From Yeosuana aromativorans (GTDB taxonomy: Bacteria; Bacteroidota; Bacteroidia; Flavobacteriales; Flavobacteriaceae), in NCBI RefSeq assembly GCF_014646655.1, contig NZ_BMNR01000002.1:337942-401941 (forward strand): a stretch of DNA of 64,000 nucleotides. The letters run 5' to 3'. Below the pieces are notes generated by a model. The model worked only from the letters and a program-made list of their open reading frames with translations, searched no databases and had not been told where the DNA came from. A program made the position numbers and the translations under genes. Of this stretch, positions 26,075-34,458 are shown piece by piece; positions within the stretch are counted from its first letter, which is position 1, and every line of letters starts with the position of its first letter.

Positions 26075-26364
26075 GATACTGATGTCAATAAAATTACTTA
26101 TACAAATAAAAGCATTTTAGATAGCTTTTCATAAAAACCATCACGCAAAGGCAATAAAAATTTACAGTTAAAGAATTGATACAGCATAGATACTACGTAG
26201 ATACAGTATACATACAGTATGGAACTGTTAAATATACAGATATAGCAAAATGTAACAAAAAGCTACAAAAACAGCAAATACAGCAAATACAGCAAATACA
26301 GCAAATACAAGGATATTATAACTAATCCGCTTAGGAAATCATTATTTCTAAAAAAATCAAGATA
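26075..26364 (-). other. 290-nt spacer between wzc-like and wzm-like genes
   Basis: No coding sequence is visible. It is extremely A+T rich and contains two blocks of short repeats: four 9-bp units at 26271-26306, and overlapping TACAGTA/ATACAGTAT words at about 26185-26222. It should hold the promoter for the long glycan operon if that operon is not read through from the Wza/Wzc genes, but I found no clean TTG-N19-TAnnTTTG match on the minus strand. No hairpin terminator for the wzc-like gene is evident either. Confidence 0.5.
26271..26306. repeat. Four tandem 9-bp repeats (ACAGCAAAT)
   Basis: ACAGCAAAT occurs four times without interruption, followed by ACAAGG. On the transcribed minus strand each unit reads ATTTGCTGT, so a TATTTG word recurs every 9 bp. 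The block lies about 200 nt upstream of the Wzm start. Copy number could change by slippage and alter expression, but nothing in the window tests this. Confidence 0.85.
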
Positions 26365-28848
26365 TCAAGATTGCTTAAACCGAGAAGAATTAAAACCTAA
26401 AAAGGATTTTACACGTTTTAAAAAACCTTTGTTTTTTCTATCATCATCATGATAACCATTGGCATAATTACCGTAGCCATATCCGTAGCCGTAGCCGTAG
26501 CCGTAGCCATATCCGTATTTGGCCTTTTGGTCATAACCATTATAAATTAAACTGATATTTTTAATTTGCTTGGTTTTATATTTTTCATTGATGAAATTCA
26601 GCATCCCCTTTTTGGTATAATCCTGTCGTATCACATAAAGAGAGGCATCTACATAATCCAAAAGTTCCAAGGCATCAGCAACCAACCCTATGGGCGGCGT
26701 ATCCAACACAATATAATCGTATTGCGTTTTTAAGATTGTTAACAGCTGGCCTAGTCGTTCATTGATTAACAGCTCCGAAGGGTTTGGTGGAACTGGCCCT
26801 GATGTAATCACATCCAAATGCTCAATATGCGTGTGCTGAATAACGCTTTCCAGTGATTCTTGGCCTATTAAATAATTGACCACACCAATATCATTTTTAA
26901 TATTAAAATCACCAAAAATCTTGGGTTTTCTTAAATCCAGTCCCAATAACATGGTTTTTTTACCACTCAAAGCAAAAACAGTTGCTACATTGATTGAACA
27001 AAATGTTTTTCCCTCACCACTAACTGAAGACGTTACCATCAAGGTTTTTGCACCTTCTAAATCTTGGGTTTTATAATAATACTGTAAATTGGAACGAATA
27101 GCCCTAAATGATTCTGCAACGGCAGATTTTGGCTTTCTGTGAACCACTAAATTGTCATCCAGATTATTTTTGCCAATAACGCCCAGCAAAGGTATGGTTG
27201 ACAATTGCTCCACATCAACCGGACTGTGAATGTTGTTATCCAAAAATGTCAACACAAATGCTACCAACAAAGGAATGAGCAAGGCAGCAAAAAAGGCAAA
27301 CACATAACGGATGTTTAAATTTCTGCCCAATACGGTGGCACCTGTGTTTTTTGCAGGATCTATAACCAGGATATCAGACACATTGGACGCCTTGATAATC
27401 TCTGCTTCTCCGCGTTTTGCCAAAAACACATTGTAGGTTTGCTCACTTAAGGAATATTGACGCTCTATGGTTATGAGTTGTTGTTGATCCTCGGGCAGTT
27501 TACTAAACTGTGATTCTACTTTGCTCAATGAACTGTTGACTGTTTCTAGTTCTCGTCTCAAGGCATTCGTAGCCGAACTGATGTTTTCTTGCAAAACGTT
27601 TTTCAACCCTTCAATCTGTCGATTCAAATCATTAAAAACAGAAGCATCACTCCGTACTGAATATTGCAATTTGGATTTTTGAACCGATAGGTCATTTATT
27701 TTGGCGACGTTATTTAAAATATTAGCATCACTAATTCCTGCTATGGAAGGTGCAGGTATCTCAGTAAAGGTGCTACTGGTCAATAAATAATTTTTTAGGT
27801 TTGAATAGTAGCTAAGCTGTCTGTTTATGGATTCTTTCTCGCCATCCAGTTTGGTCAGCTTTTCATTAAGTGTTTCACTTTCACTATCCAGACTGTAAAT
27901 TTTTGTCTTTTTTCGGTAATCATTTAAGGCTTCTGCATTGTCAGATAATTCATTTTTAACCCTAGAAATCTGCTCATCAATAAATGCAATGGCATTTGTG
28001 GCATATTGGTTTTTTCTGTTGAGCTGGTCTTCGCTCAGAACCGCTACCAACGTATTTAAATAATCTACAATTTTTTCGGTATTTTTATCAATGAGTGAAA
28101 TATCAAGTATGGGTGAATTATTGGTATTGGCCACAGACGTCCTGCCTTGGTAACTGGACACCACATTATCAAAATTACTAAATTGAAGGAAATAGGTATC
28201 ACCGGCAATGGCCTTGCGGTTTTCTGCCAATCTTAGGACACCTTTTAAAAACGGGAGCTCAACTAAGTCACCAAATTTAAACTGCTTTTTAAAAACACCT
28301 ACCGGAACATCAACATTTGAAATTTCTTTGGTCAAGTAACTTTGTACTTGTACTGTAGGATTTAAAAATTCCACTTGGAGCTCATACGAATCCGCATCCA
28401 AAAAGGTGATTTTTATAGGAATATTGATTAATTGAGGCGAATCATAGTCATGATCAAATCGAAAAGGAGCTGCTTTATAAATATCCTGTTTCCTAAAACG
28501 CCCCTGTTTTAAATAGCTTTTATAAAACTCCAATCTATCAACCACTTTTTCATGATGGGAACGTGATTTAAGCGTTACGATCATGGTCTGTATTTTTGAA
28601 GTAACACCGCCCCAATTGAATGTTAAGCTGGCATTGGAAGTGAACAACGGATTGCTATCATCTTCAACCGATATTTTGGTACCCAAACGATATGAAAACT
28701 CTTCCCTAATATTTTTTTGGTAAACCAAGAAGCAACCAACAACCAACAACACCAAAAAAATCTTCCAATAGCTTAACGCCCTGAATAAAAACTTTTTGAT
28801 GTCAAAACTGGCAGATGACGACTCAGATACTTCAAATTCATCTAGCAT
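26365..28848 (-). CDS. wzc: Wzc-like polysaccharide co-polymerase / BY-kinase
   Basis: An 827-aa inner-membrane protein. Residues 1-50 contain the first transmembrane helix (YWKIFLVLLVVGCFLVYQ), followed by a ~450-residue periplasmic region with long coiled-coil segments and a GNVR-type end (QLITIERQYSLSEQTYNVFL). The second helix is YVFAFFAALLIPLLVAFVLT. The cytoplasmic BY-kinase has Walker A SSVSGEGKTFCSINVA, Walker A' MLLGLDLRKPKIFGDF and Walker B YIVLDTPPIGLV. The C-terminus ends in a Gly-Tyr repeat tail that would serve as the autophosphorylated tyrosine cluster. It lies 8 nt downstream of the Wza-like gene and controls chain length or export. Confidence 0.92.
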   Translation of the reverse strand: MLDEFEVSESSSASFDIKKFLFRALSYWKIFLVLLVVGCFLVYQKNIREEFSYRLGTKISVEDDSNPLFTSNASLTFNWGGVTSKIQTMIVTLKSRSHHEKVVDRLEFYKSYLKQGRFRKQDIYKAAPFRFDHDYDSPQLINIPIKITFLDADSYELQVEFLNPTVQVQSYLTKEISNVDVPVGVFKKQFKFGDLVELPFLKGVLRLAENRKAIAGDTYFLQFSNFDNVVSSYQGRTSVANTNNSPILDISLIDKNTEKIVDYLNTLVAVLSEDQLNRKNQYATNAIAFIDEQISRVKNELSDNAEALNDYRKKTKIYSLDSESETLNEKLTKLDGEKESINRQLSYYSNLKNYLLTSSTFTEIPAPSIAGISDANILNNVAKINDLSVQKSKLQYSVRSDASVFNDLNRQIEGLKNVLQENISSATNALRRELETVNSSLSKVESQFSKLPEDQQQLITIERQYSLSEQTYNVFLAKRGEAEIIKASNVSDILVIDPAKNTGATVLGRNLNIRYVFAFFAALLIPLLVAFVLTFLDNNIHSPVDVEQLSTIPLLGVIGKNNLDDNLVVHRKPKSAVAESFRAIRSNLQYYYKTQDLEGAKTLMVTSSVSGEGKTFCSINVATVFALSGKKTMLLGLDLRKPKIFGDFNIKNDIGVVNYLIGQESLESVIQHTHIEHLDVITSGPVPPNPSELLINERLGQLLTILKTQYDYIVLDTPPIGLVADALELLDYVDASLYVIRQDYTKKGMLNFINEKYKTKQIKNISLIYNGYDQKAKYGYGYGYGYGYGYGYGNYANGYHDDDRKNKGFLKRVKSFLGFNSSRFKQS
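26471..26518. repeat. Hexanucleotide repeat encoding the Gly-Tyr tail of the Wzc-like kinase
   Basis: On the plus strand the unit CCGTAG (with CCATAT variants) repeats in register about eight times; on the coding strand it gives alternating Gly and Tyr codons near the C-terminus of the Wzc-like protein. Because the unit is 6 bp, gain or loss of copies changes the number of Gly-Tyr pairs without shifting the frame. Confidence 0.85.
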
Positions 28849-28856
28849 AGCTTAAA

Positions 28857-29654
28857 TTATAGGTTTTTGGTTAAAAAATAAGTTGACACCAACACAGACA
28901 AAATAGAGGCAACCGTTGTCAGGTTTTGAAAAGCCGTCTGTCCAGCACCAATGGCTTTGCGTTTTAATGGCTTCACCAATATCATATCATTTGGCTGGAT
29001 GTAATAATAGGGCGATTGCATAGCAACTTTATCAGTTAAATCTATATGGTGAATTTTTTGCCCTTGTGGATATTGCCTAATGACCAAAACATCTTTTCTA
29101 TTACCCGTAGGTCCAATATCTCCAGCATTGGCCAAAGCCTCAATAATATTAACACGATCTTGATATAAGGTGTACACACCAGTACTACCAACTTCCCCTG
29201 TAACGGTATAACGCAATCCTGCTAATTTAACGGTTACAAACAGTTCGGCAGTGTCTTTAAAGTATTGTTTTAAAAGCTCGTTCTTCACTTTTGTTTCTAT
29301 CTCATCAATGGTAAAACCCAAAACATTAATATTGCCCAGAATAGGAAATTTGATGTTGCCATGTAAATCTACCGTAAAGCCACTGAAATAAAGCGACGAC
29401 TGACCTTGGTTAGCCGTATTGGCAGGCGTTTCAACAGGATTGAAAATAGATGTCAATTCTTCATCTAAAGCTTTTACCCGAATGCTCAATATATCATTCA
29501 CTTGAACACGATAGGGTTTTGAGGTTTCACGTAACGCTAAGGAATCATTAACAACCGTACCTTTATCTTGTAAATAAACTAAATCTTTATTGGTGATACA
29601 TGAAGAAAAAAATATGCTAATTGCCAAACAAATAAATAAAATTAATCGTTTCAT
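28857..29654 (-). CDS. wza: Polysaccharide export lipoprotein (Wza-like)
   Basis: About 265 aa. The ATG at 29654 gives a lipoprotein signal peptide, MKRLILFICLAISIFFSSC, with Cys as the acylated residue; an in-frame extension to 29678 would add eight residues before it and is unlikely. The polysaccharide export domain (PF02563) is seen at YRVQVNDILSIRVKALDEEL and the SLBB domain at YTVTGEVGSTGVYTLYQDRV with NIIEALANAGDIGPTGNRKD. A C-terminal hydrophobic segment (LTTVASILSVLVSTYFLTKN) is typical of Bacteroidota Wza homologues. Forms the outer-membrane export channel for the glycan. Confidence 0.9.
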   Translation of the reverse strand: MKRLILFICLAISIFFSSCITNKDLVYLQDKGTVVNDSLALRETSKPYRVQVNDILSIRVKALDEELTSIFNPVETPANTANQGQSSLYFSGFTVDLHGNIKFPILGNINVLGFTIDEIETKVKNELLKQYFKDTAELFVTVKLAGLRYTVTGEVGSTGVYTLYQDRVNIIEALANAGDIGPTGNRKDVLVIRQYPQGQKIHHIDLTDKVAMQSPYYYIQPNDMILVKPLKRKAIGAGQTAFQNLTTVASILSVLVSTYFLTKNL

Positions 29655-29675
29655 TACAAGGATATGGTTTGTAGA

Positions 29676-29706
29676 CAAATATAGCTTTTCAGTAGGAATA
29701 TAAAAA
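29676..29706 (-). promoter_or_regulatory. Promoter of the wza-wzc operon
   Basis: On the minus strand a perfect -7 element TATATTTG lies at 29683-29676, with a 19-nt spacer to TTTT at 29706-29703 in place of the usual TTTG. Transcription would start near 29669, about 15 nt before the ATG of the Wza-like gene. The match is to the Bacteroidota consensus TTTG-N19-TAnnTTTG. Confidence 0.5.
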
Positions 29707-29757
29707 CTAATGTGGTAAATTTTGGTAATTTGTACGTTCTTTGCAAAAAAACAAATC

Positions 29758-31620
29758 TTGAACTACTTAACTGTTGAAAATATATCAAAATCTTATGGCG
29801 AGCTTTCGTTATTTGAAAACATCTCGTTTAGTGTCCATAAAGATCAAAAAATAGCCTTTGTGGCCAAAAATGGTACGGGCAAAACCTCTATTTTAAATAT
29901 CCTTGCTGGTGATGATGTTCCAGATTCTGGAACCATAACGTACAGAAAAGGCATTGCTGTGTCATTTTTGCCCCAGGACCCTAAACTGAATCCTGATTTA
30001 ACGGTTGAAGAAACCATTTTTGCCAGTGACAACCCCATTCTAAAGGTTATTTCAAATTACGAAAAATCGCTGTTAAATCCAGAGGATTCAGAAGCCTATC
30101 AAAAAGCTTTTGAAGCCATGGAACGGCATCAGGCCTGGGATTTTGAAACCTTGTACAAACAAATCCTCTTCAAATTAAAGCTTGATAATCTAGACCAGAA
30201 AGTGAGTACATTGTCCGGTGGACAAAAAAAACGCTTGTCGCTGGCCAATGCCTTGATCAATAAACCCGATTTATTGATTCTTGACGAACCGACCAACCAT
30301 CTGGATTTGGAAATGATTGAATGGCTGGAGGCTTTTTTTGCCAAAGAAAACATTACCTTGTTTATGGTTACCCATGACCGCTATTTTTTGGAGCGCGTGT
30401 GCAACGAGATTATTGAATTGGACGAAGGCGAACTCTACAGCTATAAAGGAAACTATTCCTATTACCTTGAAAAACGGGAGGCCCGCATTGAACGTGATGA
30501 AGTGGAAACAGGTAAAGCCAAGCAACTGTTTAAAAAAGAATTGGAATGGATGCGGCGCCAACCCAAAGCACGAACCACCAAATCGAAATCCAGAATAGAT
30601 GATTTTCAAGACATCAAGCACCGCGCCAGCCAACGCAGAAATGACCACCAAGTGCAACTGGAACTAAACATGGAGCGTTTGGGAAACAAGATTGTTGAAT
30701 TGCATAACGTATCTAAATCCTATCAAGACAAAACCATTCTTGACAAGTTTAATTATACCTTTCAAAATGGAGAACGCACTGGGATTATTGGCAAAAATGG
30801 CACCGGTAAGACAACCTTTCTAAACCTGATAACACAGACCATCAAACCCGATTCCGGAAAAATTGTACTAGGAGACACGGTCAAGTTTGGCTATTATACC
30901 CAAAACGGCATCACTATCAAACCTGAGCAGAAAGTGATTGATGTTATTAGGGAATTTGGGGATTACATTCCATTAAAAAAAGGGCGTCAAATCAGTGCGC
31001 AACAATTACTGGAACGGTTTCTGTTCAGTAGAAAAAAACAATATGACTTTGTTGAAAAATTGAGTGGCGGCGAACGCAAACGCCTATATTTATGCACGGT
31101 ATTGATTCAAAACCCTAATTTTTTAATTTTGGATGAGCCTACCAACGATTTGGATATTGTAACCCTGAACGTGCTGGAAAGCTTTTTAATGGATTTTCCG
31201 GGCTGTGTAATCGTGGTATCGCATGACCGTTATTTTATGGATAAGGTTGTGGACCATCTCTTTGTTTTTAGAGGTGATGGCGTTGTTGAGGATTTCCCAG
31301 GCAACTATACCGACTTTAGGGTGTATGACGATAGCCAACCCATTATTTCAGAACCAAACGAAGATAAAAAAGAAAAGAATCCCTGGAAAAAAACAGATAG
31401 CAATAAGCTGTCCTACAATGAAGACAAAGAGCTCAAAAACATTGAAAGCAAATTAAAGTCGTTGGCATTTGATAAAAAAGAACTGGAAAACAAGTTTAAC
31501 AATCCAAACCTATCGCAAGACGAGATTTTAAAATTGTCTGAGGAACTCCAGACTATCATAGATGAGATAGATGCCAAGGAAGAACGCTGGTTTGAATTAT
31601 CGTCAAAACTGGAAGATTAA
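29758..31620 (+). CDS. ABC-F family ATPase (translation factor or antibiotic-protection type)
   Basis: About 620 aa with two ABC cassettes and no membrane segments. Cassette 1: VAKNGTGKTSILNILAG, STLSGGQKKRLSLANALINK, LLILDEPTNHLDL; cassette 2: IIGKNGTGKTTFLNLITQ, EKLSGGERKRLYLCTVLIQN, FLILDEPTNDLDI. The P-site-tRNA-interaction linker lies between them (KKELEWMRRQPKARTTKSK), and a coiled-coil tail ends the protein. The TTG at 29758 (giving MNYLTVENISKSYG) is preferred over the TTG at 29722, since the ABC core starts there; there is no ATG. Closest to Uup by the C-terminal coiled coil and linker sequence, which acts on ribosomes. Confidence 0.85.
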   Translation: MNYLTVENISKSYGELSLFENISFSVHKDQKIAFVAKNGTGKTSILNILAGDDVPDSGTITYRKGIAVSFLPQDPKLNPDLTVEETIFASDNPILKVISNYEKSLLNPEDSEAYQKAFEAMERHQAWDFETLYKQILFKLKLDNLDQKVSTLSGGQKKRLSLANALINKPDLLILDEPTNHLDLEMIEWLEAFFAKENITLFMVTHDRYFLERVCNEIIELDEGELYSYKGNYSYYLEKREARIERDEVETGKAKQLFKKELEWMRRQPKARTTKSKSRIDDFQDIKHRASQRRNDHQVQLELNMERLGNKIVELHNVSKSYQDKTILDKFNYTFQNGERTGIIGKNGTGKTTFLNLITQTIKPDSGKIVLGDTVKFGYYTQNGITIKPEQKVIDVIREFGDYIPLKKGRQISAQQLLERFLFSRKKQYDFVEKLSGGERKRLYLCTVLIQNPNFLILDEPTNDLDIVTLNVLESFLMDFPGCVIVVSHDRYFMDKVVDHLFVFRGDGVVEDFPGNYTDFRVYDDSQPIISEPNEDKKEKNPWKKTDSNKLSYNEDKELKNIESKLKSLAFDKKELENKFNNPNLSQDEILKLSEELQTIIDEIDAKEERWFELSSKLED

Positions 31621-31653
31621 AAATATTTTTAATATAAAACGTCTTAATACAAT

Positions 31654-31753
31654 TCCGACATGTCGAAATCACTCGAAGGGACAGCTTATAAAGTTTATTA
31701 CTAGTCAGTTCGAGTGAAACACTAGGAACGAAGTATTTAGTATCGAGAACCAC
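31654..31753. repeat. REP-like palindromic sequence cluster
   Basis: The intergenic stretch holds the palindrome CGACATGTCG (31656-31665), CACTCGAAGGGA, and then GTTCGAGTGAAACACTAG paired imperfectly with AGTATTTAGTATCGAGAAC about 10 nt later (31707-31751). Sequences of this kind (GTTCGAGTG...TATCGAGAAC) recur between genes in Flavobacteriaceae as short repetitive palindromes; that comparison is from memory. It sits between the ABC-F gene and a methyltransferase gene. Confidence 0.5.
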
Positions 31754-31760
31754 TAAGAAA

Positions 31761-32534
31761 ATGCTCTACCAAATCCTTCAATACATAAAATTCCTTTTTA
31801 AATCCACCAATCAACATGGGATACATTCCCCTTTTGTATACAATTTGGTAATCCAATGCCTTTATGACAAAACCCACTACCCAGCCTATAAAGCAATAGC
31901 GGCGTACCGTAAAGACCTGTTGAACAATCAATCTAAAATCAAGATTAAGGATTTAGGCTTTGGGTCTCATAAAACCAAGTCCAATAACAGGTCTGTTTCT
32001 AGTATGGCAAAGCATGCTGGCTCAACATTTAAAAGGGCTAAGCTTATGTATAGAATCACCCATTATTTCAACAGCAACCCAATCCTTGAATTGGGAACCT
32101 CATTAGGAATTGCCACCCAAGCTATGCATTTAGGAAACCCCAATGCATCAATTACAACTGTTGAAGGCTGCCCGAATCTATCCGAATTTTCAAAAGCTAA
32201 TTTTGAAAAACTGGGATATCAAAATATTTCGGTAATAAATAAGGATTTCAAATCGGCCATTTCCGAGTTTAAATCTAAAACGTACGACCTTATCTTTTTT
32301 GATGGCAATCATCAAAAAGAAAGCACCTTACAGTATTTTAATACACTTTTAACAACAACACATAATGATTCCCTCTTTATTTTTGACGATATTTACTGGT
32401 CAAAAGAAATGACCGAAGCTTGGGAAATTATTAAGCAACATCCTAAAGTAACCGTTACCATTGATACCTTTTTTTGGGGATTGGTGTTTTTTAGGCAAGA
32501 GCAACACAAAGAACATTTTAAAATTAGAGTGTAA
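31761..32534 (+). CDS. Class I SAM-dependent methyltransferase (O-methyltransferase-like)
   Basis: A 257-aa protein. Residues 1-110 are a Bacteroidota-specific N-terminal region (LYQILQYIKFLFKSTNQHGI, where HGIHSPFVY is well conserved in related proteins). The Rossmann part has ILELGTSLGIATQAMHLGNP, ITTVEGCPNLSEFSKANF and DLIFFDGNHQKESTLQYFNT, and ends with SLFIFDDIYWSKEMTEAWE. Motif order fits O-methyltransferases that act on small molecules or sugars. The substrate is unknown. The next gene starts 43 nt downstream. Confidence 0.8.
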   Translation: MLYQILQYIKFLFKSTNQHGIHSPFVYNLVIQCLYDKTHYPAYKAIAAYRKDLLNNQSKIKIKDLGFGSHKTKSNNRSVSSMAKHAGSTFKRAKLMYRITHYFNSNPILELGTSLGIATQAMHLGNPNASITTVEGCPNLSEFSKANFEKLGYQNISVINKDFKSAISEFKSKTYDLIFFDGNHQKESTLQYFNTLLTTTHNDSLFIFDDIYWSKEMTEAWEIIKQHPKVTVTIDTFFWGLVFFRQEQHKEHFKIRV

Positions 32535-32577
32535 CAACACGATAAAAAAAACGTCAAATTACACAGAATAGCATCTT

Positions 32578-33264
32578 ATGGGAAATGTCATAAAAATCAG
32601 AAATATTGTTAGAGACTTTACACTAGGACAAGAAATCGTTCATGTATTAAAAGGCATCGATTTAGATATTGACCGCGGAGAATATGTGGCTATCATGGGT
32701 CCTTCGGGCTCTGGTAAATCCACACTCATGAATATCATTGGATGTTTAGACACCGCTACCTCTGGCACCTACGTGCTTAACGGTAAGGATGTGAGTAAAA
32801 TGTCTGATGACGAATTAGCTGACATTAGAAATACTGAGATTGGCTTTGTCTTTCAAACATTTAATCTGTTACCCAGAACCACTGCACTTGAAAATGTAGC
32901 TCTACCTATGGTATATGCGGGCGTTTCAAAAAGTGAACGTACCAAACGGGCCGAAGATGTATTGATAAGCGTTGGTTTGGAAGACCGAATGGATCACAAG
33001 CCCAATCAACTTTCTGGTGGTCAACGCCAACGTGTCGCTGTTGGCCGTGCATTGGTGAATCATCCATCCATCATTTTGGCTGACGAACCAACTGGAAATC
33101 TAGATTCAAAAACCTCATTGGAAATTTTAAATCTTTTTGAAGACATACACAAAGCCGGTAACACAGTTATCATGGTAACCCATGAAGAAGATGTGGCAGC
33201 TAGGGCAAAACGCATTATTCGGTTGATTGATGGCATGATTTATTCTGATACGTTGAACAAGTAG
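32578..33264 (+). CDS. LolD/MacB-type ABC transporter ATPase
   Basis: A 228-aa single-cassette ATPase: Walker [21 protein letters not shown]-loop [17 protein letters not shown], signature [20 protein letters not shown], Walker [14 protein letters not shown] and H-loop IMVTHEED. The [20 protein letters not shown] stretch is typical of the MacB/LolD branch, which works with FtsX-fold permeases to move lipoproteins or effectors across the periplasm. No permease gene is adjacent in this window, so its partner must be encoded elsewhere. A repeat-rich 110-nt spacer follows. Confidence 0.9.
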   Translation: MGNVIKIRNIVRDFTLGQEIVHVLKGIDLDIDRGEYVAIMGPSGSGKSTLMNIIGCLDTATSGTYVLNGKDVSKMSDDELADIRNTEIGFVFQTFNLLPRTTALENVALPMVYAGVSKSERTKRAEDVLISVGLEDRMDHKPNQLSGGQRQRVAVGRALVNHPSIILADEPTGNLDSKTSLEILNLFEDIHKAGNTVIMVTHEEDVAARAKRIIRLIDGMIYSDTLNK

Positions 33265-33300
33265 CAATTACTGAAAATTGCAAATCTGCTTTTATCCATA

Positions 33301-33364
33301 ACTTCCAACTTCGTACTTACAACTTTGTACTTTTAACTTTTAACTTTGTACTTTTAACCTTTAA
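33301..33364. repeat. Tandem 21-bp-period repeat
   Basis: AACTTTGTACTTTTAAC occurs at 33321-33337 and again at 33342-33358, preceded by a degenerate third copy (AACTTCGTACTTACAAC) near 33307. The block ends 10 nt before the cobalamin adenosyltransferase start, so it would lie in its promoter or leader. Similar ACTTTGTACTTT stretches are common between genes in this family (from memory). Confidence 0.8.
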
Positions 33365-33374
33365 TTTTTGATTT

Positions 33375-33947
33375 ATGAAAATCTATACAAAGACTGGTGA
33401 TAAGGGTACAACGGCGTTATTTGGCGGCACTCGTGTTCCCAAACACCATATTCGTATTGACAGTTATGGCACGATAGACGAACTGAACTCTCATTTGGGC
33501 TTAATTCGCGACCAAGATATTGATCAACATTACAAAGATATCATCATTCATATACAGGACAGGCTTTTTACTGTTGGGGCTATTTTAGCCACTGACCCTG
33601 AAAAACAAATCCTAAAATCGGGGAAAGAGCGTTTAAACATACCCAAAATTTCTTCAGATGATATTGAACGATTGGAACACGAAATGGATGCCATGAACGA
33701 AGCCTTACCACCCATGACACACTTTGTGTTGCCCGGTGGGCATCAAACGGTGTCATTCTGTCATATAGCACGCTGTGTCTGCCGTAGAGCCGAGCGTTTA
33801 ACCACGGCACTGAATGACATATCACCTATTGATCCGCACACACTCATGTACATTAACCGCCTTTCTGACTACCTTTTTGTATTGGCACGGAAGTTGTCAA
33901 ATGATTTGCATGCACAAGAAATTAAGTGGGTCCCAAAAAAGGACTAA
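33375..33947 (+). CDS. Corrinoid adenosyltransferase, PduO type
   Basis: A 190-aa enzyme that adenosylates cob(I)alamin with ATP to make adenosylcobalamin. The N-terminal ATP-binding motif is KIYTKTGDKGTTALFGGTRV; IDSYGTIDELNSHLGLIRD and FVLPGGHQTVSFCHIARCVC with RRAERLTTAL complete the family pattern. Length is normal for PduO-type enzymes. It can supply cofactor to the IcmF-type mutase encoded at 55435-58872, the only B12 enzyme visible in the window. The gene has no co-directional partner closer than 110 nt. Confidence 0.92.
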   Translation: MKIYTKTGDKGTTALFGGTRVPKHHIRIDSYGTIDELNSHLGLIRDQDIDQHYKDIIIHIQDRLFTVGAILATDPEKQILKSGKERLNIPKISSDDIERLEHEMDAMNEALPPMTHFVLPGGHQTVSFCHIARCVCRRAERLTTALNDISPIDPHTLMYINRLSDYLFVLARKLSNDLHAQEIKWVPKKD

Positions 33948-34022
33948 TCCCATTTTAGTTTTAGCAAACTTGTGTAAAAAAATACGTTCATTAAAATAAT
34001 AATTAAATAATTCATTTTTTTC

Positions 34023-34052
34023 TTGTCTGTTTAAACTAAAAATTTATTTTTG
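34023..34052 (+). promoter_or_regulatory. Promoter of the DUF2795 gene
   Basis: TTG at 34023-34025, exactly 19 nt, then a perfect -7 element TATTTTTG at 34045-34052. This is one of the best Bacteroidota-type promoters in the window. Transcription should begin near 34059, giving a leader of about 16 nt before the ATG at 34075. Confidence 0.75.
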
Positions 34053-34074
34053 CAAAAAATTAAAACGACACACA

Positions 34075-34296
34075 ATGTATTGGACATTAGAATTAGCATC
34101 TTATTTAAGTGATGCACCTTGGCCTGCTACTAAAGACGAGTTAATAGATTACGCCATTAGAACTGGTGCGCCATTAGAAGTTGTAGAAAACTTACAATCA
34201 ATTGAGGATGAAGGCGATTCATACGATTCAATTGAAGAGATTTGGTCAGACTACCCTACTGACGATGATTACCTTTGGAATGAAGATGAATATTAA
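34075..34296 (+). CDS. DUF2795 domain protein
   Basis: A 73-aa acidic protein, MYWTLELASYLSDAPWPATK onward, with DELIDYAIRTGAPLEVVENL in the centre and a highly acidic tail (DDDYLWNEDEY). The pattern of leucine and alanine around residues 5-45 matches DUF2795, a small helical domain found in Bacteroidota and Actinobacteria, whose function is unknown. It is a complete transcription unit, with a strong promoter 20 nt upstream and a hairpin terminator starting 20 nt after the stop, which points to a well-expressed product. Confidence 0.85.
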   Translation: MYWTLELASYLSDAPWPATKDELIDYAIRTGAPLEVVENLQSIEDEGDSYDSIEEIWSDYPTDDDYLWNEDEY

Positions 34297-34315
34297 TAAA
34301 GCATAAAGAAACGTT

Positions 34316-34342
34316 AAAAAGTCTCGATAAGAGACTTTTTTT
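34316..34342 (+). terminator. Rho-independent terminator after the DUF2795 gene
   Basis: AAAAAGTCTC, loop GATAA, then GAGACTTTTTTT: a 5-bp G/C-containing stem extended by A-T pairs and followed by seven T residues. Confidence 0.85.
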
Positions 34343-34376
34343 GTGCCCTATATTTACAAAACAGCATAACAAAATG

Positions 34377-34384
34377 TATCTTTG
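34377..34384 (+). promoter_or_regulatory. -7 element of the secA promoter
   Basis: TATCTTTG fits TAnnTTTG exactly. Nineteen nt upstream is TTAC, a weak -33. The start would be near 34391, leaving a leader of about 68 nt in which CACAG (34416-34420) can pair with CTGTG (34431-34435). Confidence 0.5.
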
Positions 34385-34458
34385 AATGCTTTTTAAATTA
34401 ATATAAAATAAATCGCACAGAGTGCAAGCCCTGTGATAACATAACATATATATTACCC

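Noticed and set aside
26271-26306. Four short direct repeats that might suggest a CRISPR array
   Set aside because: The units are 9 bp with no spacers and no cas genes are present; it is a simple tandem repeat.
30271-30657. 128-codon open frame antisense to the ABC-F gene
   Set aside because: It mirrors codon structure of a clear ABC-F gene on the other strand, has no family motif and no promoter.
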